A stretch of 64,000 nucleotides of DNA from Candidatus Nanosynbacter sp. TM7-076 (GTDB lineage: Bacteria; Patescibacteriota; Saccharimonadia; Saccharimonadales; Saccharimonadaceae). The stretch is from positions 1 through 64,000 of the forward strand of contig NZ_JAJQJS010000004.1 in NCBI RefSeq assembly GCF_022828325.1, read 5' to 3'. The position numbers and the translations under genes are program-made. Below the pieces are notes generated by a model. That model did not search any database and was not told the DNA's origin. It saw only the letters and a list, made by a program, of their open reading frames with translations. This document shows positions 34,288 through 42,077 of the stretch, in pieces (the stretch's first letter is position 1; each line of letters begins with the position of its first letter).

Positions 34288-34331
34288 TTGACTATTTAAG
34301 GTACCTTGTATAACATAGTACTATGTATAAT
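34288..34331 (+). promoter_or_regulatory. Promoter of the ABC/PadR/PspC operon with two palindromic operators
   Basis: TTGACT (34288-34293) and TAACAT (34311-34316) are 17 bases apart. AAGGTACCTT (34298-34307), a perfect ten-base palindrome, lies in the spacer. ACATAGTACTATGT (34313-34326), a perfect 14-base palindrome, covers the -10. A PadR-type regulator is the third gene of this operon, so autoregulation is likely. Confidence 0.65.
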
Positions 34332-34351
34332 AAATCAACAAGGAGCTTAAT

Positions 34352-35641
34352 GTGAGAAGAATTGACATTATTAAACGCGCCGGTCGAAATTTGGGACAAT
34401 CAAAAGGCCGCACGATTTTAACCGCGCTGGCAATTTCAGTTGGAGCGTTTACGATTGGTCTGGCGCTGATGGCTGGAGAAGGCGGTCGGCTGTATACGAA
34501 CAGTATGGTCGACGCGGCTGGCGATAAAAAATCTGTTTCGGTCTATAAAAAAGTGACCTCGTCGGGACCTGATAGCAATCTTCCGGAATATAGCGACTCG
34601 GAAGACACGGAAAAGGATCAGTCTAAGGCGATAGAAAAATATTCGATGACTGATAACGACGTGAAAAAAATACAGAAAGTTCCGCACGTAGAAAAAGTGA
34701 CGCCAGCTTATTCTATGTATGGAGTTTTATACGCCAAAAGTTCGGCAAGTGACAAAAAATTCGTGCCTAGCGTAACTGTGAAGTTTGATAAGACCCGAAT
34801 GGAGTTTGCGGCTGGTAATTTGGATAATTTTATGCCGAAAAAAGGTGAAGTTGTTATTCCGGAATCTTACGTAAAAGAAATGGGATTTAGTGATGCAAAA
34901 TCGGCAATTGGACAAACGATTACGCTAGGATTGAAAAAAGGAGATTCGTCGAGCAAAAACGCTGACAAAGAAATATCTCTGAAAGTTGCGGCAGTCGATA
35001 AACCTTCGGACACGATTCTGTTTTATCAGCCAGCTGTGCGCGTTTCTGTGGATGACGCTAAGGAGATTTACGCCTTCAGTCACGCCAAAAATTTGCCTAA
35101 TGATTATTCTTACGTAATTGCGTCGGTTGATGATGAGAAAAACGTTGAGGCGGTGAAGAGTGAGCTTGGCAAGGACTACATGGCGTCTTCGGTTCAGGAT
35201 GTGCGCAAGGCTATGCTGACTTTTGTGAATATGGCTCAAATGGCGCTGATTGGGTTTGGCGGTTTGGCGTTACTTGCGAGCGTGTTTGGAATTGTTAATA
35301 CGATGTACATTTCGGTTCTGGAGCGAACTAGTCAGATTGGGCTAATGAAAGCTTTGGGAATGCGAGGTCGTGATATCGGTAAAATGTTCAGGTATGAAGC
35401 GGCGTGGGTTGGACTTCTTGGCGGCTTAATTGGTGTTGGTTTGGCGAGTTTGATGTCGCTACTCAACCCTATGATTGCTAGTTTTCTGAAGTTGGAGCAG
35501 GGTACGAATCTATTAGTCATCAATCCTCTGCAAATGGGACTTTTGATAATCGGGCTGATGATTATGGCGGTACTTTCTGGCTGGCTGCCGAGCCGCAAGG
35601 CAACAAAATTAGATCCAATTGAAGCGTTAAGGACGGAATAG
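34352..35641 (+). CDS. MacB-type ABC transporter permease
   Basis: A 429-residue permease. It has an N-terminal helix (TILTALAISVGAFTIGLALM), a large extracellular MacB-like domain (about residues 45-285), then three helices and the FtsX-type core (VFGIVNTMYISVLERTSQIG, followed by LMKALGMRGRDI). MacB-type exporters act mechanically on peptides, antibiotics or lipoproteins. The start is GTG with AAGGAG six bases upstream. It is the first gene of a four-gene operon with its ATPase, a PadR regulator and a PspC protein. Confidence 0.9.
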   Translation: MRRIDIIKRAGRNLGQSKGRTILTALAISVGAFTIGLALMAGEGGRLYTNSMVDAAGDKKSVSVYKKVTSSGPDSNLPEYSDSEDTEKDQSKAIEKYSMTDNDVKKIQKVPHVEKVTPAYSMYGVLYAKSSASDKKFVPSVTVKFDKTRMEFAAGNLDNFMPKKGEVVIPESYVKEMGFSDAKSAIGQTITLGLKKGDSSSKNADKEISLKVAAVDKPSDTILFYQPAVRVSVDDAKEIYAFSHAKNLPNDYSYVIASVDDEKNVEAVKSELGKDYMASSVQDVRKAMLTFVNMAQMALIGFGGLALLASVFGIVNTMYISVLERTSQIGLMKALGMRGRDIGKMFRYEAAWVGLLGGLIGVGLASLMSLLNPMIASFLKLEQGTNLLVINPLQMGLLIIGLMIMAVLSGWLPSRKATKLDPIEALRTE

Positions 35642-35651
35642 GAGAATTGTT

Positions 35652-36350
35652 ATGATTGAGCTTAAAAATGTGACGAAAATTTACGGCAAAAAGAAGAACC
35701 AATTTGTGGCTCTAAATGATGTGAGTCTGCAAATTCCAACTGGTGTGAGCGTGGCGATTTTGGGAAAATCTGGTTCAGGAAAATCAACGCTGATGCACGC
35801 AATTTCTGGCTTGGATCGACCGCAGCAAGGTCAAGTGATTATTGACGGTCAGGATATTCTGAAATTGAAACAAAAGCAAGTTGACGAGTTCCGCGCGAGA
35901 AAAATAGGTTTTATTTTCCAGAGTTTCTTTGTCCAGGGCAATGAAAGCGTGGCGGACAATGTGAGTTTGCCGCTGGAAATTGTGAAGATGCCAAGGGGCT
36001 TGAGGGAAAGCAAGATCAATGAAGCGCTGAAGGCGGTGGACTTGTATGAGAAGCGCAAGAATCGTGCGAAGGATTTGTCGGGCGGTCAGAAGCAGCGTTT
36101 GGCGATTGCGCGGGCAATTGTCGGTAGTCCTCAGATCATTTTTGCGGACGAACCTACGGGAAATTTGGATAGCGAAACTGGCGCGAAGGTGGAAGAATTG
36201 CTGTTCAATTACAACAAGCAAGAAGGCGCAACGCTGATTATCGTGACGCACGACGTTGACTTGGCCAAAAAATGCGATTATCAAATCCTGATCAAAGACG
36301 GCAAAATTAAGGGCTCTAACATACCGAAAGAAGGTAAAAGTGGACGTTGA
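35652..36350 (+). CDS. ABC transporter ATP-binding protein (MacB/LolD type)
   Basis: A 232-residue ATPase. Walker A GKSGSGKST is at 38-46, the signature is DLSGGQKQRLAIARAIV, Walker B is IIFADEPTGNLDSETG and the switch His is in IIVTHDVDLA. It pairs with the permease just upstream. Its end overlaps the PadR gene by 11 bases. Confidence 0.94.
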   Translation: MIELKNVTKIYGKKKNQFVALNDVSLQIPTGVSVAILGKSGSGKSTLMHAISGLDRPQQGQVIIDGQDILKLKQKQVDEFRARKIGFIFQSFFVQGNESVADNVSLPLEIVKMPRGLRESKINEALKAVDLYEKRKNRAKDLSGGQKQRLAIARAIVGSPQIIFADEPTGNLDSETGAKVEELLFNYNKQEGATLIIVTHDVDLAKKCDYQILIKDGKIKGSNIPKEGKSGR

Positions 36351-36684
36351 TAGCTATGCGGAAAGCTTGGCGGCCCAATTGCGAAAAGGATTTTTGGTTT
36401 ACTGCGTTTTACTGGTTTGTTCTAATAAGGCGCAGTACGCTGGCGACATTGTTAAGCAATTGAACGATTCGGACTTAACAGTGGTCGAAGGTACGATTTA
36501 TCCGCTGCTGAATAGGCTGCAGAAGGACGGATATTTGCAACACGAATGGCAGGAAAGCGAGCAAGGTCCGCCGCGAAAATATTATTCATTAGCAGAGCAG
36601 GGCGATCAATTGATTCACGAGCTTAAAGATCGCATAAATATGCTAAATAATTCGCTTGATAACTTAGAGAAAGGAATAAAATAA
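36340..36684 (+). CDS. PadR-family transcriptional regulator
   Basis: A 114-residue winged-helix protein: GFLVYCVLLVCSNKAQYAGD, VVEGTIYPLLNRLQKDGYLQ and GPPRKYYSLAEQGDQ are the PadR helix-wing signatures, and a C-terminal helix mediates dimers. PadR proteins are repressors often released by the drug exported by the neighbouring transporter. The start is GTG, overlapping the ATPase gene. The palindromes at 34298-34326 are its likely targets. Confidence 0.9.
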   Translation: MDVDSYAESLAAQLRKGFLVYCVLLVCSNKAQYAGDIVKQLNDSDLTVVEGTIYPLLNRLQKDGYLQHEWQESEQGPPRKYYSLAEQGDQLIHELKDRINMLNNSLDNLEKGIK

Positions 36685-37961
36685 TGAAGGAAATAACCAG
36701 GATTCATCTGGCAAAAACAGCGTTTAGCGTGGAAATTGACGCTAAGAAATCGCTAGAAAAATACCTTAATTCGATTCAGAAAAATATGCACGCCGACGCG
36801 GAAGCGATGAGGGAAATAGAGGCGCGAATGGTTGAGATTTTAGCCGAGCGTGGCGTGATGAAAGAGGGTGTTATTAGCGACGATGACGTTTTGGCGATTA
36901 AAAATCAAATGGGCGAACCGCGCGATTTTTCGGATGATAGCGAGGACTCAACGGATGAATTGACGGATGATAATGAAAAACCAGAAAAGCAATTGATGCG
37001 CGACACGGACGGAGCTGTCATTGGCGGCGTGTGTGCGGGAATAGCGGCGTACTTTAATATCAATCCGTTGTGGGTGCGACTTATTGCAATTATCTCGCCG
37101 TTCGTAACATTTGGTACGATGGTGCTGGTTTACCTCGCGATGTGGGTGTCAATGCCGCCAGCAAAAACCGCGTCGGACAAATTACGAATGCGCGGGAAGC
37201 CAGTAACTTTGATTGCACTTAAGGAGGCTTCCGCTGATGGAAGTTCAATTGCGTCTGTCAGAAAAACTCCAATTGCGAAATTTTTCCAATATTTTGTCGG
37301 TGTTATGGTGCTACTTACGACGCTAGCGATAATGTTTGGGCTGATTGTTAGCGGGGCGCTCGGCGTTTCCATGGTTAATATGCTCGGCGGTTTGGGAATG
37401 CAAATATGGGCGTGGGGAGTATGGATTTCCTTAGCAATTGGCGGAATCGCGGCGGTGGTATTCGGCGCAATTGTAACGCGTAGCATATTCGCTTGGAAGG
37501 TCAATCGAATGTCTGTAATCACAATGATCGTGGCGGCATCCGTTGTTTTTATGAGTTTGGCAAGCGCCGCAATATTTAGCGCGCACGCTGGCTTGGAATA
37601 TGCACGTGAATCTCAGCAACTCACGAAGAAAGTGAATATCGATATTCCAGATACGACAAACGCTAATTCAATTTTTATCGATATGCCAGTGGGGAATGTT
37701 TCGCGAATAAATTCTGACAAATTTAAGGTGGAAGCGGAGTTTGTGGATTTACCAAAGGCGAATAAGCCAGAAATTAACGTGCGTCGCGATGGCAATAAAA
37801 TCGTGCTGTCCGTTTCCGAGAAGTGTAACGTGATATTCTTTGACGGTTGCTTGAAGTTTTATAAGCCGATAACTGGCTTGAAAATTTATGCTCCTGCGGG
37901 CGTGAATGTTAGCGGCTTGTTCTATCAAAACTCGATTGAAGCAGAAAATTCCGAATCTTAG
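36684..37961 (+). CDS. PspC-domain membrane protein
   Basis: A 425-residue protein. The cytosolic N-terminus (about 1-105) is helical and acidic. A PspC domain follows (GAVIGGVCAGIAAYFNINPL, then WVRLIAIISPFVTFGT), then three more helices (residues about 200-310) and an extracytoplasmic beta-rich domain. PspC-type proteins sense envelope stress. It begins in the PadR stop codon (TAATG) and ends the operon. Together the four genes look like a drug- or envelope-stress response unit. Confidence 0.85.
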   Translation: MKEITRIHLAKTAFSVEIDAKKSLEKYLNSIQKNMHADAEAMREIEARMVEILAERGVMKEGVISDDDVLAIKNQMGEPRDFSDDSEDSTDELTDDNEKPEKQLMRDTDGAVIGGVCAGIAAYFNINPLWVRLIAIISPFVTFGTMVLVYLAMWVSMPPAKTASDKLRMRGKPVTLIALKEASADGSSIASVRKTPIAKFFQYFVGVMVLLTTLAIMFGLIVSGALGVSMVNMLGGLGMQIWAWGVWISLAIGGIAAVVFGAIVTRSIFAWKVNRMSVITMIVAASVVFMSLASAAIFSAHAGLEYARESQQLTKKVNIDIPDTTNANSIFIDMPVGNVSRINSDKFKVEAEFVDLPKANKPEINVRRDGNKIVLSVSEKCNVIFFDGCLKFYKPITGLKIYAPAGVNVSGLFYQNSIEAENSES

Positions 37962-37993
37962 GCTCACGCATTTGAATGATTTTACCGCTAATG

Positions 37994-37999
37994 CTACAC
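37994..37999 (+). promoter_or_regulatory. Extended -10 before uppP
   Basis: TACACT preceded by TGC lies 27 bases before GTG 38027. AAGG at 38011-38014 is a weak ribosome site. Confidence 0.5.
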
Positions 38000-38026
38000 T
38001 TGAAGGATGAAAGGTAATTTTTAAGC

Positions 38027-38866
38027 GTGGCGTGGTGGCAAGCAATTATTCTCGGCGTAATCGAGGGAATTACGGAATTCTTACCGATTTCTTCGACTGG
38101 ACATTTGACGATTGCTGAGAAATTGTTAGGTATGCGAATTGACGATCCGAGTGTCGTGGCTTTTACCGCGATAATCCAGATCGGAGCAATTCTGGCGGCG
38201 GTGATTTATTTCTGGAGCGACATTTGGCGGATTTTACAGGCTTGGTGGCGTGGTTTATGGTGGAAGCGAGCGCGTCGAAAGTTTGATTATAAATATGGTT
38301 GGGCAATTATTATCGGCTCAATTCCTATTGCGATTGTTGGGCTGTTGTTCAAACATGAAGTCGAGACAGTTCTGCGCAGTTTGTGGTTTGTGGCGTTTGG
38401 GCTTATTGGCTGGAGTGTTGTTATGTGGCTGGCTGACAATCGTGCGGTAAATAACAAGCGTGGCGAAACTGAGACGAGCTGGAAAGACACTTTGGCGATT
38501 GGCGCGGGGCAATGCCTATCGCTCATTCCGGGCATTAGCCGTTCTGGTGCAACGATTTCAGTCGGTTTATTCCGTGGATTTGATCGCGTGTCGGTTACGA
38601 AATTGAGTTTCTTCTTGGGTATTCCAGCGCTGGTCGCAGCAGGACTATTGGAAGTTGTCACCAAATATAAACACATTTCTGGTGGCGTTGGCTGGACTCC
38701 AACCATAATCGCCACGGTAATTTCATTCGGCGTCGGTTATTTGGCTGTGTCGTGGCTGTTAAAATTTATTCAGCGCAATAATTTCCGACCGTTTATAATT
38801 TATCGATTTGTATTAGGTCTGGTGTTGTTGATGCTGCTTGGCTTTGGTGTTATTTCTCACGTTTAG
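38027..38866 (+). CDS. uppP: Undecaprenyl-diphosphatase (UppP/BacA)
   Basis: A 279-residue membrane phosphatase recycling the C55 lipid carrier. GVIEGITEFLPISSTGHL near residue 10 and GISRSGATISVGLFRGFD near 170 are the two active-site motifs. About eight helices. The start is GTG. It complements uppS (26482-27177) in the lipid carrier cycle and confers bacitracin tolerance in other bacteria. Confidence 0.95.
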   Translation: MAWWQAIILGVIEGITEFLPISSTGHLTIAEKLLGMRIDDPSVVAFTAIIQIGAILAAVIYFWSDIWRILQAWWRGLWWKRARRKFDYKYGWAIIIGSIPIAIVGLLFKHEVETVLRSLWFVAFGLIGWSVVMWLADNRAVNNKRGETETSWKDTLAIGAGQCLSLIPGISRSGATISVGLFRGFDRVSVTKLSFFLGIPALVAAGLLEVVTKYKHISGGVGWTPTIIATVISFGVGYLAVSWLLKFIQRNNFRPFIIYRFVLGLVLLMLLGFGVISHV

Positions 38867-38945
38867 ATATGATTGATTTTTCATATTGCTGCATGTAAAA
38901 TAAAAGCATAATCAATATCAAATAAAGTTTAAAGGAATATTTTAA

Positions 38946-40220
38946 GTGGAGCGAGAAAATACAAGAAAGCCTGCGTCAAAAGCTTTCGTGCTAAGTCTTT
39001 TTGTGATCACAATAATGCTCATAATATTATTGTTTTTTATTAAGATTTCACCACGTGGAGTAATTGATCCAAACGCAGTTTCTATTCGTCAGGATTCGGG
39101 CGAGATTCAATATAAGTATGCTGATGGCAATTGGCAGAAAATAGTTTCGCTTGAGGATTTGAAAAATAAGGATAACGGCGCTAATAAGGAAGATGGCAAG
39201 AAAGAATCTAGTAAATCTGATAGTCGCGAAATTGAGATCCAGAAGAACTCCCTATATATCCAGTGGCGATATGCCGGGGAATCTGAATGGAAAAATATCA
39301 TAGCCTACTCAGACTTAAAGGGTAAGGATGGTCGAGACGGTAGAGACGGGCTTGATGGTCAAAATGGCAGGAACGGTCGAGATGGCAAGGATGGTCTTAA
39401 TGGTCAGAATGGTAGAGATGGTCAAAAAGGCGACAAAGGCGACACTGGTGCGGCGGGTCCCGCTGGGGTAGCTGGAGCCACGGGAGCTACAGGTGCTACT
39501 GGAGCTACTGGAGCGGCTGGCCGAAATGCTACAATTTCTGTAACTAATAGTACGCAGCCTTGCTCGACTGGATTAACTATTACCGGAAATGGTACAAGCA
39601 ATCTAGGTTTACAATTTACAGGTAAGAATCTTCCTGCGGGTGGTAAAACAAATCAAGTACTCGGTAAGAAAACTGATGACGACTGCGACGTAGAATGGAA
39701 AGATTCGTATGAAATTCGCGGGACTGGTATGCCTGAAGGCAATGTTAAGGCTAGTGTTGGTACGTACTATACCGATACAGCTGCTACAAACGGTGCCGTT
39801 CGCTGGATTAAAACTCGTGGTAGTGATAAAACAGGTTGGAAGGTTGTATATGGTGACACTGGATGGAGAAGTGTTCCTCAAATTCTCTCAACATCCATGA
39901 AAGCTAGCGTGGTTAAGGTTCGACGAATTAACAATACTGTTTATCTATATGCAGCTCTTACAGGCTGGGCCAACAGCTGGAACGGTGGTGGTGCTGCGTT
40001 GCCAGATGGGCTGCGTCCTAGTGACCAGATGCAAGGTCCTTCTGCTGGACGATGGGGTGGCTCGTATTTGACTTGGATCGTTCAAACTTTCGGGATGATT
40101 AACGCTGAAGCAGCTAGCGCTCAGAATCCAACGCCAACACTTCCCCCGATTGTTAGTGTATCGTATGTGCCAAACGACAATGTTCCATGGCCAACAACGT
40201 TACCTGGCACAGCTATGTAA
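38946..40220 (+). CDS. Membrane-anchored collagen-like protein with tail-fibre-like C-terminus
   Basis: A 424-residue protein. One helix near the N-terminus (about 12-34) without a cleavage site makes it a type II membrane protein. Two copies of a short motif follow (IQYKYADGNWQKI and IQWRYAGESEWKNI). Residues about 121-190 are an uninterrupted G-x-y repeat, first with Asp/Arg/Asn (GRDGLDGQNGRNGRDG), then GATGATGATGA. The C-terminal region contains GTYYTDTAATNGAVRWIKT, seen in phage tail fibres. GTG start after AAAGGAA. Inferred role: an outward fibre for attachment. Confidence 0.85.
   Translation: MERENTRKPASKAFVLSLFVITIMLIILLFFIKISPRGVIDPNAVSIRQDSGEIQYKYADGNWQKIVSLEDLKNKDNGANKEDGKKESSKSDSREIEIQKNSLYIQWRYAGESEWKNIIAYSDLKGKDGRDGRDGLDGQNGRNGRDGKDGLNGQNGRDGQKGDKGDTGAAGPAGVAGATGATGATGATGAAGRNATISVTNSTQPCSTGLTITGNGTSNLGLQFTGKNLPAGGKTNQVLGKKTDDDCDVEWKDSYEIRGTGMPEGNVKASVGTYYTDTAATNGAVRWIKTRGSDKTGWKVVYGDTGWRSVPQILSTSMKASVVKVRRINNTVYLYAALTGWANSWNGGGAALPDGLRPSDQMQGPSAGRWGGSYLTWIVQTFGMINAEAASAQNPTPTLPPIVSVSYVPNDNVPWPTTLPGTAM
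39322..39530 (+). repeat. Collagen-type G-x-y coding repeat
   Basis: About 70 codons with glycine at every third position. The 5' half uses GGTMGAGAY-like units (GRD, GLD, GQN), the 3' half GGAGCTACN-like units (GAT, GAA). Near-identical units make this stretch prone to length change. Confidence 0.85.
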
Positions 40221-40242
40221 GTAAATTATTTACACTTATCTA

Positions 40243-40275
40243 AAACCCCGTCTGTTAAATCCGGCGGGGTTTATT
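40243..40275 (+). terminator. Terminator after the collagen-like gene
   Basis: AAACCCCG (40243-40250) pairs with CGGGGTTT (40265-40272), followed by a T-rich stretch. Confidence 0.75.
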
Positions 40276-40308
40276 TATATATAGTCTGTGTTGTTATATA
40301 ATTGAGAC

Positions 40309-41550
40309 ATGTTAGACATCAAGTTCATCCGAGAAAATGCCGATTTAGTGCAAAAGTCGGCAAATGATAAAGGCTATAAAGTTGATATTGCGGCGTTGTT
40401 GCAATTAGACGATGAGCGCCGCGATTTGCAGAAGCAGGTTGAAGCGTTACGCGAACAGCGCAATGCTATTTCAGCGAAGATGAAGGGCGGTCGACCAGAT
40501 CAAGAGTTAATTGATCAGGGCAAGCAATTGAAAGTTGAGCTAGCAGAGCGTGAGAGTTATTTGAAATCGACCGAGGAAAAAGTTGCGGCAATTCTTAAAA
40601 ACGTCCCGAATATCACTTTTGACGACGTGCCTTTGGGTGGTGAAGAAGATTCTGTTGAGGTAAAAGTTTATGGCGATTGTAAAACTGGTGCAAAAGACCA
40701 TTTGGATTACGCCGTAAGTCGCGGTTGGGTGGATTTTGAGCGCGGCGCTAAGGTGGCTGGTGCGAAGTTTTATTATTTGAAGGGCGATTTGGCTTTGCTG
40801 GAAAATGCCGTAACTCAATTTGCCTTGGATTACGTAACAAAGAAAGGCTTCACATTTATGACCGTGCCTCATATGGTTAATTTACGAACAGCTGAGGGCG
40901 CAGGTTTTACTCCAAAGGGTGAGGGCAGTAACGAATATGTAGTTGACGGCGAAGATTTGACGCTAATTGGTACGGCGGAAATGCCATTAACCGGCTATCA
41001 CGCGGATGAGATTTTGGACGAAAAAGATTTGCCATTGTTATACGCTGGGTATAGTCCTTGCTATCGAAAAGAGGCGGGAACATACGGCAAGCACACGCGT
41101 GGTCTGTTCCGAGTTCACCAATTTAATAAGTTGGAAATGTACGCATTTTGTTTGCCTGAGCAGTCTAAAGAAATTCATGAGAAAATTCTTAGCGTTGAGG
41201 AGGCGCTTTGGCAGCAAATTGGGATTTCTTATCACGTGGTTAATATTGCGGCGGGCGATTTGGGTGCGCCGGCTGCAAAGAAGTACGATATTGAATATTG
41301 GTCGCCAGTTGATCAAACTTACCGTGAACTGACGAGTTGTTCGAATTGTACCGATTATCAAGCTCGTGGTTTGAATATTCGAGTTCGCCGAGAAAACGGC
41401 GCAATTGAATCTGTTCACACTTTGAACGGAACTGCGGTGTCGCTGGCTCGTTCTCTGGTAGTGATTTTGGAGAATTTCCAGAATCCAGATGGAACTTTGA
41501 CTGTCCCAGAGGTACTTCGTCCATATATGAATGGTCGTGACGTGATATAA
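40309..41550 (+). CDS. serS: Seryl-tRNA synthetase
   Basis: A 413-residue class II enzyme. The N-terminal coiled-coil arm (about 25-105) binds the tRNA-Ser long arm. Motif 2 is around GTYGKHTRGLFRVHQFNKLE and motif 3 near the C-terminus is NGTAVSLARSLVVILENFQ. TATAAT (40297-40302) lies six bases from the ATG, so the mRNA is probably leaderless. Confidence 0.96.
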   Translation: MLDIKFIRENADLVQKSANDKGYKVDIAALLQLDDERRDLQKQVEALREQRNAISAKMKGGRPDQELIDQGKQLKVELAERESYLKSTEEKVAAILKNVPNITFDDVPLGGEEDSVEVKVYGDCKTGAKDHLDYAVSRGWVDFERGAKVAGAKFYYLKGDLALLENAVTQFALDYVTKKGFTFMTVPHMVNLRTAEGAGFTPKGEGSNEYVVDGEDLTLIGTAEMPLTGYHADEILDEKDLPLLYAGYSPCYRKEAGTYGKHTRGLFRVHQFNKLEMYAFCLPEQSKEIHEKILSVEEALWQQIGISYHVVNIAAGDLGAPAAKKYDIEYWSPVDQTYRELTSCSNCTDYQARGLNIRVRRENGAIESVHTLNGTAVSLARSLVVILENFQNPDGTLTVPEVLRPYMNGRDVI

Positions 41551-41580
41551 TAGAGAGCATACTAGTTAGTAGGAGGAGAA

Positions 41581-41952
41581 ATGATTAAGGATATTACAAT
41601 TACTGGCGTTAAATATGAGCTGAACGCCACAACAAAAAAATACGTTGAGCGAAAAATTGGTTCTCTGGGAAAATACTTGCCACGCCACGCGCGAAAAAGT
41701 GCGTCTGCAGACGTTAAGATTAAGCAGATTGACAATCCTGGCGGCAACAAGTACGAAGTTGAAGTTATCATCAATGTGCCAGATAAGAAAATTATAGCTA
41801 AGGATTCAACCATGAACGTTTTGGCTGCAGTGGATATTGTTGAAGCTAGGTTGAATGGTCAAGTTCGTAAGTACAAAGACGATGTGCTGGCTCACGTTGG
41901 CGGAAGTCGTGGGGTTTTGGCGAAGCTAAAGCAAACTTTCGGCCGAAAATAA
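41581..41952 (+). CDS. hpf: Ribosome hibernation-promoting factor, short form
   Basis: A 123-residue HPF/RaiA protein (MIKDITITGVKYELNATTKK, VEVIINVPDKKIIAKDSTMN and VDIVEARLNGQVRKYKDD). It binds the decoding centre of idle ribosomes. The long-form dimerisation tail is missing. GGAGGAG precedes the ATG. It lies before secA, as in many Gram-positives. Confidence 0.93.
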   Translation: MIKDITITGVKYELNATTKKYVERKIGSLGKYLPRHARKSASADVKIKQIDNPGGNKYEVEVIINVPDKKIIAKDSTMNVLAAVDIVEARLNGQVRKYKDDVLAHVGGSRGVLAKLKQTFGRK

Positions 41953-41972
41953 TTGATAGATGAAATTAGCAG

Positions 41973-42005
41973 GAAAGCGTTCAGATTCTGGGCGCTTTTT
42001 CTTTT
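41973..42005 (+). terminator. Terminator after hpf
   Basis: AAAGCG (41974-41979) pairs with CGCTTT (41993-41998), followed by a T-rich run. Confidence 0.75.
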
Positions 42006-42077
42006 CAAATTGCCCGAAAAAAGTTATAATAAAAGAAGTTTTTGAAAATGCCTGAAAGTGAGGGAGTTTTAAGGTTT

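Noticed and set aside
39322-39530. CRISPR-like short repeats
   Set aside because: The periodicity is three codons of G-x-y in an open frame; there are no spacers.
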